Shown here: in pieces, positions 42,621 to 53,440 of the stretch
Numbering within the stretch: the first letter of the stretch is position 1
How the letters are laid out: each line of letters starts with the position of its first letter
NCBI GenBank assembly: GCA_002104985.1
Contig: MCGO01000055.1
Span: forward strand, 1 to 64,000
DNA length: 64,000 nt
Reading direction: 5' to 3'
Source of the DNA: Rhizoclosmatium globosum
Lineage: Eukaryota; Chytridiomycota; Chytridiomycetes; Chytridiales; Chytriomycetaceae
Notes under the pieces: model-generated
The model's input: the letters and a program-made list of their open reading frames with translations, nothing else
Told to the model about the DNA's origin: nothing
The model's database searches: none
Translations under genes and position numbers: made by a program

Positions 42621-42820
42621 GGGTGATAGTTCCCGGATCCTGCTGCGTTTCTGGCACTGCTGCTATGCCTGACGGTTCAATTCTTGCTGTTGGAAGCGGA
42701 AATGCCGTGTATCAGAGAAAATTGCTGGATTCGCCTTGGACATTGGTGCAAGATTCAAAGGCAGTTGTTGCGGTTCTAAGTATCCCTGAGTCAAGACAAA
42801 TTATTCTTGCCGTCAATTGA
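42612..42820 (+). pseudogene. Family A fragment: last propeller repeats only
   Basis: Encodes the C-terminal end of a family A propeller: WWVIVPGSCCVSGTAAMPDG, ILAVGSGNAVYQR, then a stop at 42818-42820. It matches the last two repeats of the copy at 46920-49642 (SCCVSRTAQLPDGS, GDNAIYQK). The piece abuts the truncated family B copy 6. Confidence 0.75.
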
Positions 42821-42965
42821 ATTTGTCAGTTTGTTCTTTCCTATAAAGAGCTTCTCATTCTACATCAGTTTTACAATTTTGAAGAGTTACATACTTACAT
42901 TGGAATTTGGAAATAAATTCTTCTCTCTAATTTTTTGGTGTCTTCTTGGGCTGAACATTTCAGGC

Positions 42966-45552
42966 ATGCACGGCATTGTGAGTCTTACGACTCTGGCAAC
43001 ATACGTATCTTTGTTGGCGGCGATAAGCGCCAGTGCTGCTACCAACACTACCTTTTCAAAAGATGGGGCCAATGTAATCGTCCTGTCACCAGGCTACATA
43101 CCTCCAACAATCTTTCGCGGCCCTCGCGATCCAAAGACATTCAAAATCAGCACCGCGAATGGACCCTTGCCAAACCTTGTTTACAGTGGAGGCCCTATCA
43201 TTCGAAATGTCACAGTTCAGCCCATCTTTTATGGCAACATCAACTTTGCCCCTCAAATCACTGCATTCTACCAAGGAGTAACTCAATCTTCATGGATGGA
43301 TCTATTAGCACAGTACGGTACCTGGGGCGGCACCAGTTTGAGTCCATTGAGTGTATCAGCCACAATTGACTTCTCTAAGGGATACATCACCGACCAAGAC
43401 ATCCAAGACTATTTGAAACGTTTGGTTAGATCAGGAGCAATCTTACCAACAGTGAACATGTACTTCCCGATCCATTTCCCAAGTGGCATCAGGATCCAGT
43501 CTGGACGAGACGGAAACAACAATCCCCAGTACTCATGCACAAACTTTTGCGGTTATCACGGTGCAATTGATGTGTCAGATCCATCCGCCAATTTGGGGTT
43601 GGACTTCAAAGTCAACACTCAAACTCAATTTTTGTATTACGGCGTTATGCCTGACATCACTGATTCGACCTGTGCATGTCATAATACTCCAAATAGAGGG
43701 TATCTCGCGGATGCTTTGTCTGTGGCTGCGCATGAGTTGGCCGAAGCCGCTACGGATGGAGTTCCGTCGTTACAATACCTTGGATGGTATGATTTTAACA
43801 TTACTCCTGGAGGGGAGGAAATTGCGGATATCTGTGCGTGGAAATTTGACAAGACTTTGTCCCGATTCGATGGAAAGTCATACGATGTGCAACAGCTATG
43901 GTCCAATAATGATGCAGGATGTATGACTGCAGGATCCACTGCACAGGCTGACCCAGCAATTGGAACTGGCTGTTATCCTGCATTTGATGTTTCTCAGGCG
44001 TATATTCCTGGATCGGTTGCTAGTCGGGTTGACCCAAAAAACCCTTCCGTATTCTACAACATCAAACGTGATGTGTCTGGTTGGATTCAAGGATCTGTTT
44101 GTAACCAAAAACTTAACACTGCTTGTTATCCAACATACAAATGTGACAATGTCTCGTCAGTGGATGGAACACAGGTTTGGTGTGGATCAACCAATGCCAT
44201 ACGGAAAGGAACGGCACTCAACAGTATTGGAATATGTGTAGTATATCCGAGTATGTATCTAAATGCCTGTGATTCATGATGTTTTAAACGATTTACAACA
44301 GCTAATACAACACCACCAACCTCAACCAAGCCTGTTACTCTTCCGACTCCAACTCAACTAGTCGGCATTGGCACAGACTACAACTTTTGGTTCAAATCAT
44401 CTCTTTCCGCTGTATGGTCACAACTACCCCCCCCCCCCCCAAAAAGCCTTGGATGTTATTCAACTCCCTGACACCTCATTTGTAACTGTTGGAATGGACA
44501 ACACTCTCAACACATGCCAAACGCTTTCAAATACTAACACATGCTCTCAAGTCCCTGGATCAGGCTCTGTCAAAGGCATCGACCTCCTCTCAGACAATGT
44601 GACATTTATTGCTGTCGGAATGGACAACAAGCTCTACACGCGTTGGGGGATCCTAGGCTCGTGGAATTACATCCCAAATTCCGGATATGTTGTCGATATT
44701 ACAGTGCTGCGCAACGGTGTGATATTGGGAACGAGTCCTGACGGATCAATTTATACTCGACAAAGCGTTGCGGCTCCTTGGGTTCTTGTTCCTTACTCAT
44801 GTTGTGTCTCACGTACGGCAATGTTGCTTGATGGAAGTATAATTGGGGTGGGTTCAGAACTTGCGCTATATCGCAGACTATCAGTGGAATCAAATTGGAT
44901 TCTGTTGCCAAACACGCAAAGCGTCTTTTCTACAGCACAAGTCTCCGTCATGCCAGCGCCAAAGATCATTTTGTATGGTATCGGCATGGAAAAGGCATTT
45001 TACGGAAAGTATACTCTTGCCAGTCCTTGGATACAGATTTCAGGCTTTAAGGCACTAGATTTGATTCAGATACCTGATGGCTCCTTTGTTACTGTCGGGT
45101 TAGATAATTTACTTTACACATGTCAAACTCTTTCGTCTTGCACTCAAGTGGTGGGGTCGGGATCTGTCACAAGTATTGACCTCCTCCCAGACAAGTCCAC
45201 GTTTGTTGGAGTGGGAATGGAAGGGCAGCTTTACACGCGCTCAGGGATATCAGGTGGCTGGAACTTGATTTGGAATTCGGGAACTGTTGTTGACATTACT
45301 GTCTTGAAGAATGGTGTGCTTTTAGGAACAGGACCTGATGCTTTTCTCTACGCTCGACAAACTTTAACATCCACCTGGATTAAAGTTGAAAGATCGTGTT
45401 GTGTGTCTCGCACAGCGCAGTTGCCAGATGGGTCGATCTTGGGTGTTGGCAGCGACAACGCCATCTATCAAAAGCTGAATCTTGACCCTGCTTCACCTTG
45501 GTATTTGGTTCCAAATTCAAAATCAGTTCTTTCGATTGGAACAACTCGTTGA
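42966..45552 (+). CDS. Family A copy 2: secreted EXORDIUM-like plus beta-propeller protein
   Basis: Starts with a good signal peptide (MHGIVSLTTLATYVSLLAA), then PPTIFRGPRDPKTF, the EXORDIUM/PHI-1-like domain (GGPIIRNVTVQPIFYG, FCGYHGAID, YYGVMPD, AAHELAEAATDG, GGEEIADICAW) and, after a phase-1 intron (44251-44301), about ten propeller repeats of the form VGxGxDxxLYTR...W...SGxVxxI. Exon 1 is 42966-44250, exon 2 44302-45552. A run of 14 C at 44427-44440 puts the first propeller repeat out of frame with the rest; 13 C would restore it. Otherwise the gene is intact. Secreted location is inferred from the signal peptide. Ligand unknown. Confidence 0.75.
44427..44440 (+). repeat. Poly-C tract (14 C) inside family A copy 2
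   Basis: Fourteen consecutive C followed by five A. The intact paralogue has no such run at this position. It shifts the reading frame at the first propeller repeat. Confidence 0.9.
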
Positions 45553-45770
45553 ACCTCATAGTTATACGTGTTAAAGTTATACGTGTTTAACACTTATCTC
45601 AGAATATTATCAACTAAACCTCTTTGTGATTCTATTAGAGGTCATATTTAAATTTTGAAAATTGTACAGTGGACATTTGTTTCCAGAGTGTCTCGGCGTT
45701 TTGTTTTGTTTGGGGTTGGAAGCTTGTGTCTGAAAACAATCCAAAACTGTGTCCCAGCGAAGTTGCCAAC

Positions 45771-46736
45771 ATGAAGATCATCGGAAGCGTCTTCGTCATC
45801 GCTGCGATCGTTCTTCCAGCGGCCGCAGTAAGTGAAGCACACAACAATAACCTACCGAATTTGCGGGATGGAAGCGGCGCCGTAGTTCAGCCTCCGAGCT
45901 ACGTCCCTCCAACACTCTTCCGCGGCCCTGGCAATCCAAAGACGTTCAAGATCAATGCGGCAAGCGGCCCACTTCCGAATCTTGTGTACCATGGAGGCAC
46001 AATCGTCCGCAATCTGGTCACCAACCACTCTTTTGCGGAAACATCACCTATGCAACGGAAATCACAGCCTTCTACAAAGGAGTCACTCAGTCGCCGTGGA
46101 TGGACTTGATGGCTCAATACGGAATCGGTGCAGGAACAAGCTTGAATCCAATGACGTTGCCTGCTACAATGGACTATTCGAAAGGCTATGTTAGCGACGA
46201 AGACATTCAGGCCTTCTTGAAGAACCTAGTTAAAACTGGAGCAATCCTTCCAACTGTCAACACATACTTTCCCATTCACTTCCAAAGTGGTATCAGGATC
46301 CAAGCAGGCTTTGACGGCAACAACAACCCAGAATTCTCTTGTCAAAACTTTTCCCCATTGACGTTACAAATCCGACAGATAATCTTGGGCTAGATTTTAA
46401 AGTGAACGCGCAAACGCAGTTTTTGTATTATGGTGTTCTGCCTGACCTCACTGACGCGTTTTGTCGATGTCACTCGGGCAAGGGAAATCTTGCCGACACA
46501 CTCTCCATTGCTTCATGAGCTGACAGAATTGGTAACTGATGGAGTCCCCTCTGACAACTTTTTGGGATGGTACGACTTGAACATCAGTCCTGGCGGTGAG
46601 GAAATCGGGGATATTTGCGCTTAAGCAATCTCTGCAGTCAGGTTCACCATGGGTTGTAGTTCCTAATTCAAAATCTGTTCCGTCTATCGGACTGCACACT
46701 GATGCGTTCTCATTCAATTTTCTAATTCCCCATTAG
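45771..46736 (+). pseudogene. Family A copy 3, internally deleted and frameshifted
   Basis: Starts with a normal signal peptide (MKIIGSVFVIAAIVLPAAA) and PPTLFRGPGNPKTF, then changes frame near 46015, again near 46350 (FCGYHG motif damaged) and near 46450-46520 (AAHELAE region). At 46621 the EXORDIUM-like domain, at GEEIGDICA, jumps straight to the last lines of the propeller (SPWVVVPNSKSV). About 1.4 kb of the normal gene is missing. Confidence 0.8.
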
Positions 46737-46919
46737 TTTGCATCCTTAAATAAATAGCATGAAAATGTTCTGAAGTTCTGTAGCTGTAGATTCATAAACC
46801 ATTGTTATTGAAGAAGGCGAATACATGTGAGAAATGTCTTGGCATTCGTTCTTTTGACGGAAAATACGCCTCACTCAAATCGGCTTGTGCTGTTCAAATC
46901 TTTGAATCAAAACGTGAAC

Positions 46920-49642
46920 ATGGTGCTTGCGTGTCTTGCTTTCCTCGCAACTGTCGTCAATGCAGCTTCACTGTCTGGAAGGTCCTCGCTTGCTTCCAAC
47001 AGAGACAGAAGTCCGGGCAATTCAACTGGCACAATCGAACTGCCACCAAGTTACTTCCCTCCAACAGTCTTCCGCGGCCCTGGGGACCCAGAAACATTCA
47101 AAATCAATCCCGCGAGCGCTGCTATTGCGAATCTTGAATACTACGGTGGACCAATCATCCGTAATGTAGTTGTCCAACCAATCTTTTACGGAAACATCAA
47201 CTACGCTTCGGAAATCACAGCCTTCTACAAAGGAGTCACTCAGTCGCCGTGGATAGACTTGTTGGCCCAATACGGCATTGGAGCAGGATCAAGTTTGCCT
47301 CCTATCTCTGTATCTACCACTATGGACTACTCAAAAGGATATCTCTCGGACCAAGACATTCAAGCCTACTTGAAAAACCTAGTTAAAACTGGAGCAATCC
47401 TTCCAACAGTGTCAATGTACTTTCCCATCCACTTCCAAAGTGGTATCAAGATCCAATCAGGCTTCGATAGCAGCAACAACCCTGAATTCTCTTGTCAAAA
47501 CTTTTGCGGTTACCACGGCGCCATTGACGTTTCAAGTCCCACAAACATTCTTGGGCTAGATTTCAATACCAACACGCAAACCCAATTTTTGTATTATGGA
47601 GTTCTGCCGGATTTCACAGATCCTTCTTGTCCATGCCATGCTTACCCAAACAATGGATTCCTCGCCGACACGCTTGCCGTCGCTGCCCACGAATTAGCAG
47701 AAGCAGCAACGGATGGACTCCCGGACCGTTATTTTCTAGGATGGTACGACTTTAACATCAGTCCAGGGGGAGAAGAGGTAGCGGACATCTGTGCATGGAA
47801 ATTAGGAAAGACGGTTTCCCGTGTGGATGGGCAATCCTACGACGTACAACTCATTTGGTCGAATAATGATGTTAGTTGCGATGCAGAAGGATCTACTGCC
47901 CCAGCAAATCCCGCGATTGGTACTGGTTGTTATCCTGCGTTCAACCAGACGCAATTTTATTCTGTAGGTGATGTCGCAAGTCGCGCAGATCCAAACAATC
48001 CTGCAATCACTTTCAATATCAAATTGGACGCGTCAAGAAACTGGATCCAAGGAGATGCATGCAATCCAAAGTTGAACGTTGCGTGTTATCCAAAATATCA
48101 ATGTGACCAAATTCCACTTATTGATGGAACTCAAGTTTGGTGTGGGTCTTTAAACTATATTGTAAACAATGGTGCATTCGCATTTATGGGATATTGCGTT
48201 GTTTACCCGCGTAAGTAATATCGGCAATCAAAACTTTTTAATAATTGATAAACACAGATGTAAGTGTAATTGCCACCACAACTTCGACAACAACAGGAAC
48301 CTCTTCAACGTTAACCTCCAAACCAACCTCATCAACAACATCCACTTCAACATCTTCAACTACTAAGACAATTTCTACAACCTCAAGCAGCACCACAACT
48401 TCCACAACTTCCACAACTTCCACAACAACCACAACAACCTCTCTCGCACCAACACCAACACAACTAGTCGGAGTCGGGACAGATAACACCCTCTGGTACA
48501 AGGCCTCGCTCTCAACTCAATGGACCCAACTCTCCAACTTCAAAATCCTCGATTTGATTCAACTCCCCAACCTCTCCTTCGTCGCCGCAGGCACAGACAA
48601 CAATCTATACACATGTCCAACCCTCGACACGTGCACTCAAGTCCCTGGATCAGGCTCCGTCAAGAGCATCGACATCCTAGCCGACAAGAATACTTACGTA
48701 GGCGTTGGAATGGATAACCAGCTTTACACGCGTTCTGGTATTTTCGGCGCTTGGGCTTTAGTTCCTGGATCTGGTAATGTAGTTGACGTCACGGTTTTGA
48801 CGAGTGGAGTCCTTGTTGGAACGACTCCGCAGAATACACTCGTTTGGCGACAGACTTTGGGGTCACCTTGGGTCAATATAGCAAACTCGTGTTGTGTTTC
48901 GCGGACGGCTGCGTTGTTGGATGGAAGTTTTGTTGGGGTTGGTGGAGACTTTGCGTTGTATCGTAAAGCAACGTTGGATGCACAGTGGGTGTTCTTGCCT
49001 GGAACTGGAAACGTTGTTTCTGTTGTTCAGATTTCGGCGATGCCTGTGCCCAAGATTATGTTGGTGGGTGTAGGAATGGATAACTCGCTTTGGGGCAAGT
49101 ATTCTCTTGCAGGACCTTGGAGTCAGATTTCCGGTCCAAAATCACTTGATTTGATTCAACTACCTGACGCGTCTTTTGTCACTGTTGGTCTGGATAACCT
49201 TCTTTACAAATGTCCAACTCTTGCAACTTGCACTCAAGTGGTTGGTTCCGGCTCGGTCAAGAGTATCGATCTTCTCTCAGACAAATCCACATTCGTCGGA
49301 GTTGGAATGGATGGACAGTTGTATACTCGTTTTGGAATTACGGGCGGCTGGAACTTGGTTCCAAATTCTGGAACAGTGATTGATATTACCGTATTAGATA
49401 GTGGTGCACTTGTTGGAACTGGTCCAGATTGGAATATGTACATAAGAGCGACATTGACTTCTCAATGGACTAAGGTTGAAGGATCGTGCTGCGTGTCTCG
49501 GACAGCTCAGTTGCCAGACGGATCTATTCTCGGCATTGGAGGAGATAATGCAATCTATCAAAAACAGTCTCTGCAGTCAAGTTCACCATGGGTTGTAGTT
49601 CCTAATTCAAAATCTGTTCTGTCTATTGCAACGACTCGTTAA
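46920..49642 (+). CDS. Family A copy 4: intact secreted EXORDIUM-like plus beta-propeller protein
   Basis: Exons 46920-48210 and 48258-49642 give 891 aa. Signal peptide MVLACLAFLATVVNA; EXORDIUM/PHI-1-like domain at about residues 45-420 (PPTVFRGPGDPETF, GGPIIRNVVVQPIFYG, FCGYHGAIDV, YYGVLPD, AAHELAEAATDG, GGEEVADICAW). A Thr/Ser-rich linker of about 60 residues begins at the splice junction. The C-terminal half is about ten 42-residue repeats such as VGVGMDNQLYTR and SCCVSRTAALLDGSFVGVG, which look like tectonin-type beta-propeller blades. In plants EXORDIUM proteins are apoplastic growth regulators; here a secreted, glycan-facing role is only an inference. HELAE is HExxE, so I do not call a zinc protease. 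Confidence 0.85.
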
Positions 49643-49814
49643 GAATCTCATTTATACGAATTTTATCTCTTTTTTTTTGATTACATCATTTTCAAAATCT
49701 AAAAACTCTCTCAGTGGATATTTTATACTTTATAGAAGGAACGTGCTTTCAAAAATGCATCTTTGAATACTTAAACGTCTTCTGCAACCGAGATTTCAAG
49801 TTGAAAAGGGCTCA
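49643..49814. other. Short intergenic spacer
   Basis: A/T-rich spacer with a T run after the family A stop at 49640-49642; probably its 3' UTR. No gene seen. Confidence 0.4.
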
Positions 49815-50285
49815 CTCAAAATTCAACAATACAATATCAAACGGCTCTCCTGGTTGGTGCTCCAGTGTACTCAGTACAATCTGCCTTCAAATGCGCCTTC
49901 AAAGAACGAGGGTTGTTATGCGCGACAGTTGTAACCTCACACGACCATACTATTCAACTCTATTTTATTCTTCCCTCACTCAAAATCCAACAATACAATA
50001 TCAAACGGCTCTCCTGGTTGGTACTCCAGTGTATTCAGTACAACCCAACCCGCCTTCAAATGCGCCTTGAAAGAACGAGGATTATTTTGCGCGACAGTTG
50101 TAACCGCACACGACCATACTATTCAACTCTATTGTAATTTCACTCTTTGTCAAAATCCAACAATACAATATCGAACGGCTCTCCTGGTTGGTACTCTAGT
50201 GTACTCAGGACAACCCAACCCGCCTTCAAATGCGCCTTCAAAGAACGAGGGTTATTATGCGCGACACTCGTAACCGCACACGTAA
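49815..50285. repeat. Three tandem copies of the GNAT 3' end
   Basis: Three direct repeats of about 165 bases (from about 49815, 49981 and 50151). The third is the real 3' end of the GNAT gene at 50140-50989 (minus strand); the first two are duplicated downstream pieces. Each begins AAATCCAACAATACAATATC or a one-base variant; the two extra copies end GACCATACTATTCAACTCTA. They cover motif B of the enzyme and would not be translated. Confidence 0.85.
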
Positions 50286-50989
50286 AACCTCTCCGTCTGT
50301 ATTCTTCCTTAAACCGAGCATACATCTCTGCAACGACACCCATACCCCGAAACTCTTTTGCAACACAGAGTTGAGCCATGGTTATGTAGTTGAGAGTTGA
50401 AACGGGTGTACCGTTGTACACGCAGGTGGAATCGACAGTGTTGACGAATTGAGAGAGCATGGGATGATCGAGCGCCACTTCTTTTGAGACTGCGAGAGCG
50501 TATCCTGCGAGAACAGTAGGAGTGCTTTATTTGTTTTTTGGTAAAATGAAAGTTAGAAAGAGTTTAGGGTGTGATTACACGCTGGAGTGTGTCAAACGTG
50601 CGTCTCAGATTTGAACGAGACAATATTTCTGATGCATCCCCTTTTAGAACATAATTGTTCTATTCGCTTTCGCTGCGAATGCTCGCACAGTTCCAAGCAC
50701 TCTATACATATTGGCATCATAGAGTCATCTCTAATTTTTAAATTGCAGCTCGCTCGCTCGCTCGCTCGCTCGCTCCACATCTGTTTTTAGATTCAACATA
50801 CTTGAGAGACACGACAGCGGGCGTTGACTGGTGCATTCGCTGTAGTAGAGTGATGTCAAACTCCATAGTAACGAAACCCTCCTTGTTGCATTCCTCCTGA
50901 GGCAGAAGACGCTTCAAGTTCATTGTCTGCAGATGCTTGATGAGAGTGATCTGGTCTTCCGTGGCGGTGCCAGTTGTGGTTGCAGTCAT
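50140..50989 (-). CDS. GNAT-family N-acetyltransferase, split by a long intron
   Basis: Exons 50989-50802 and 50524-50140 join in frame (donor GTATGT, acceptor AAAG) to 190 aa. Exon 1 (MTATTTGTATEDQITLIKHL) aligns with residues 30-80 of the GNAT gene at 23781, which fixes this join. Exon 2 holds the core: LNYITMAQLCVAKEFRGMGV (acetyl-CoA loop RGMGVV) and NNPRSLKAHLKAGWVVL. The 277-nt intron is about five times the local norm and carries a (GCTC)n microsatellite. Start codon lies only 43 bases from that of the divergent coiled-coil gene. Substrate unknown. Confidence 0.8.
50748..50776. repeat. (GCTC)n microsatellite in GNAT intron
   Basis: About seven GCTC units in a row, inside the intron of the GNAT gene. 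Confidence 0.9.
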
Positions 50990-51032
50990 CTGAAACTGAG
51001 ATTTTGTTTTGAGCCAACAAAACTACATCCAA
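50990..51032. promoter_or_regulatory. 43-bp bidirectional spacer
   Basis: Only 43 bases separate the divergent start codons of the GNAT and coiled-coil genes. Promoters or leaders must overlap each other or the coding regions. Confidence 0.5.
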
Positions 51033-53096
51033 ATGAGTGAAGTTGAGAAGAAGAGCAAGAAGGCGAAAGAGGCGAAAGAGACCAAGGACACGAACTCAAG
51101 CTCAACCAAGGCTCTAATCGCGGAACTAGAAAGTGTTCGTGAGTCTGCGCAGCGAAAGGATCTCGCCATGGCCTCGCTCTTGGACGAACTCCGAATCGCG
51201 CAAACCGGCGCTTCAAAGGCCGCCGCAGAACGAGACGAAAAGTACGCACTCGCAGCACAACTCGTCGCGGCAAACGACGCCGCTCAAAAGGCAAAGAAGC
51301 AACAAGATCAAGCTCAAAAGGACACTGTCGCAGCCCAGAAAGAACTCGCTGCGCTGCGCCAAATCACCATCGATCTCGAAGCTAAACTCGAAGTGGCGAA
51401 TGCAACGGCCGCCGCCCTCGCTGAGAAGCTCGAGACCGCAAAGAAGGACAAGGACACTATCAGGCAGCTCAGGCTCGATCTGCAGAAGCGCGCTGAGCAG
51501 GACGCCCAACGGGACATGGGCATCACGAAACTGTCGCAGGAACTGGATCGCACAAAGGCTGTCATGGCAACCGGTATGTTACTTTGTTTCCTTCTCACCG
51601 CCCGGACCCTCCCCCCTTCCCCTTCCCCTCCCCCAACCTAACACTTTCACACCTCAAAAAGAACTCGACAAGGCTATGAACGAAAAACAACACCTCTCTT
51701 CAATCATCAATGAAGCCGCTGCCGACCGTGACGCTCTCCTCGCTGAATTCGAGAAATTGAAGGCGGAACTGAAACACTCGGAGGAAGAGTCCGCGAAACG
51801 TAAAAAGAAGTTGAAGAAGAAGGAAAAGGAGGTGGATGAAGTGAAGGAAGATAAGAAGGCGGCGAAAGAAGAAGTCAAATCTTTGAAGGTGAAATTGGCC
51901 AAAAATAAGGTGGAAAAGGAGGTGCTTTCTGGTCTCGAGCAAGAACTGGCTGAGTTGCGTGCTGCCAAAGAGCAGGTTCGTGCAAGTGAGATCATGACTG
52001 AGCGAGGAACGAAGCGAAGGAATGTTGAACGGGCGTGCGCGAACAACCGAAAAAAGGAGGAATAGCGAGCGCAGCGAGCAATCAGTGTAGTTTTTTACAT
52101 ACAAAAGCGAGCCGACTCGCCGGAGGCGAGACGAGCTTTTGAAACTGTGAGCGCCAGCGAACGAGCTTTCGCGAAGCGAACATGCGTAGCGAGTCCTCGA
52201 GCGGAGCTTGATATCCGACAAAGTCGGTACGTACAAAAGCGAGCCGACTCGCCGGAGGCGAGACGAGCTTTTGAAACTGTGAGTGCTAGCGAACGAATCT
52301 TCGCGAAGCGAACATGCGTAGCGAGGTCACGAGCGGAGCTCGATATCCTCAGTCGGAGCTGCTAGAACTGTGAGCGCCAGCGAACGAACTTTCGCGAAGC
52401 GAACATGCGTAGCGAGGTCACGAGCAGAGCTCGATATTTGATAAAGTCGGTACGTACAAAAGCGAGCTGACTCGCCGTAGGCGAGACGAGCTTTTGAAAC
52501 TGTGAGCGCCAGCGAACGAACTTTCGCGAAGCGAATATGCGTAGAGGTCACGAGCGGAGCTCGATATCCTCAGTCGGAGCTGGTAGAACTGTGAGCGCAG
52601 CGAATATACGCAACGAGTCGTCGAGCAGAATAGTAAACGAATACAGTGATGAACCCAACACTCACTCATTGATTGACAGACCGACATGCAACTGCAAGTA
52701 GTCCAAGCCGCACTGGAAAAGACAAAAGCATCTGCCCAAAAGAAGGATGTCAAGATCAAGCACATTGAAGTCAAGAACAAGATCCAGATTGACGACAAGT
52801 TGCGTGAGCTCAAGCTCAAGGTTGTTTCCTCGATTGACGAGACAATCCAGTCGTTACTTGGAGTGCCAGGCGGTGAACAGCTTGCGCCATCCTCAACCCC
52901 ACTTTCACCGCCATCGACACCTAGAAATGGATCCGTGAGAGAATCACCTGCGACCACTCCTTCCACAGGAATCATTCCTTCCGCAACAGTCAAGTCTCCA
53001 GGTCCAATGTCACCCGTCGCCGAATCCAGCACTCCTACTCCTCTTTCTCCAGGACTTACCGACGCTGCGTACCCTCAACCAACCCACTTTGCCTAA
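51033..53096 (+). CDS. Coiled-coil protein with a repeat-filled intron
   Basis: Exons 51033-51573, 51662-51975 and 52680-53096 join in frame to 423 aa. Residues 1-330 are almost continuous heptad-type coiled coil, rich in Lys, Glu, Ala and Leu (KALIAELESVRESAQRKD, KLKKKEKEVDEVKEDKKA, LEQELAELRAAKEQ). The last 100 residues are a Ser/Pro/Thr-rich tail with SP and TP sites (SSTPLSPPSTPRNGS). I do not recognise the family; a structural or tethering role would fit but is inference. Intron 2 is 704 nt and is filled with the hairpin repeats listed separately. An alternative reading ignoring that intron ends in a stop within the repeats. Confidence 0.7.
52066..52650. repeat. Tandem array of GC-rich hairpin repeats
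   Basis: Units of about 120-150 bases recur three to four times inside intron 2 of the coiled-coil gene. Each unit combines short palindromes: CAAAAGC...GCTTTTG enclosing CTCGCCGGAGGCGAG, then TTCGCGAA, CGAGCGGAGCTCG and CCGACAAAGTCGG. Copies differ by point changes that often keep pairing (for example GGA to GTA in the loop of the CTCGCC hairpin). Composition is much more GC-rich than the surroundings. This recalls the double-hairpin elements described from chytrid-type fungal mitochondrial genomes, but that link is only a resemblance. Confidence 0.8.
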
Positions 53097-53440
53097 AAAA
53101 GGAAAATGCGCGTAGCTCGCACGAGCATGCATGACGATTACAATTGTTTGTTTTTTTATTTGATTATTTGAGAAGAGGGATAAACCCCAAGTTTAAAGAT
53201 GAGACGAAGAAAGGAAAAGAGTAAAGATATTTGGTTTGCTTTTATCAATTTAGTGAATATACCAAAAGAACCCATCTGCTTTGTCACTTGATCAATGTTC
53301 TTCCCTCTGTTGATGCAATAAATAATCTTCTTCTGTACATAAACATTCCGCCATCACCAATAAATTCATCCGTTTTAATTCTGTGAGATTCCTCCCTAGA
53401 AAATCCTTTACTTGTTCTACATTCCATTTGTCTTCAAAAA
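53097..53440. other. Intergenic, no confident gene
   Basis: 3' UTR of the coiled-coil gene and 5' leader of the cap methyltransferase. A minus-strand open frame overlaps the start of the methyltransferase; I do not accept it. Confidence 0.4.

Noticed and set aside
47680..47720. HELAE motif in family A as a zinc metalloprotease site
   Set aside because: The pattern is HExxE, not HExxH, and the same HELAE occurs in EXORDIUM-type proteins that are not known proteases.
48290..48450. Thr-rich repeat as a tandem DNA repeat or CRISPR-like array
   Set aside because: It is an in-frame linker of ACA/TCA codons within family A copy 4, with no spacer-repeat structure.
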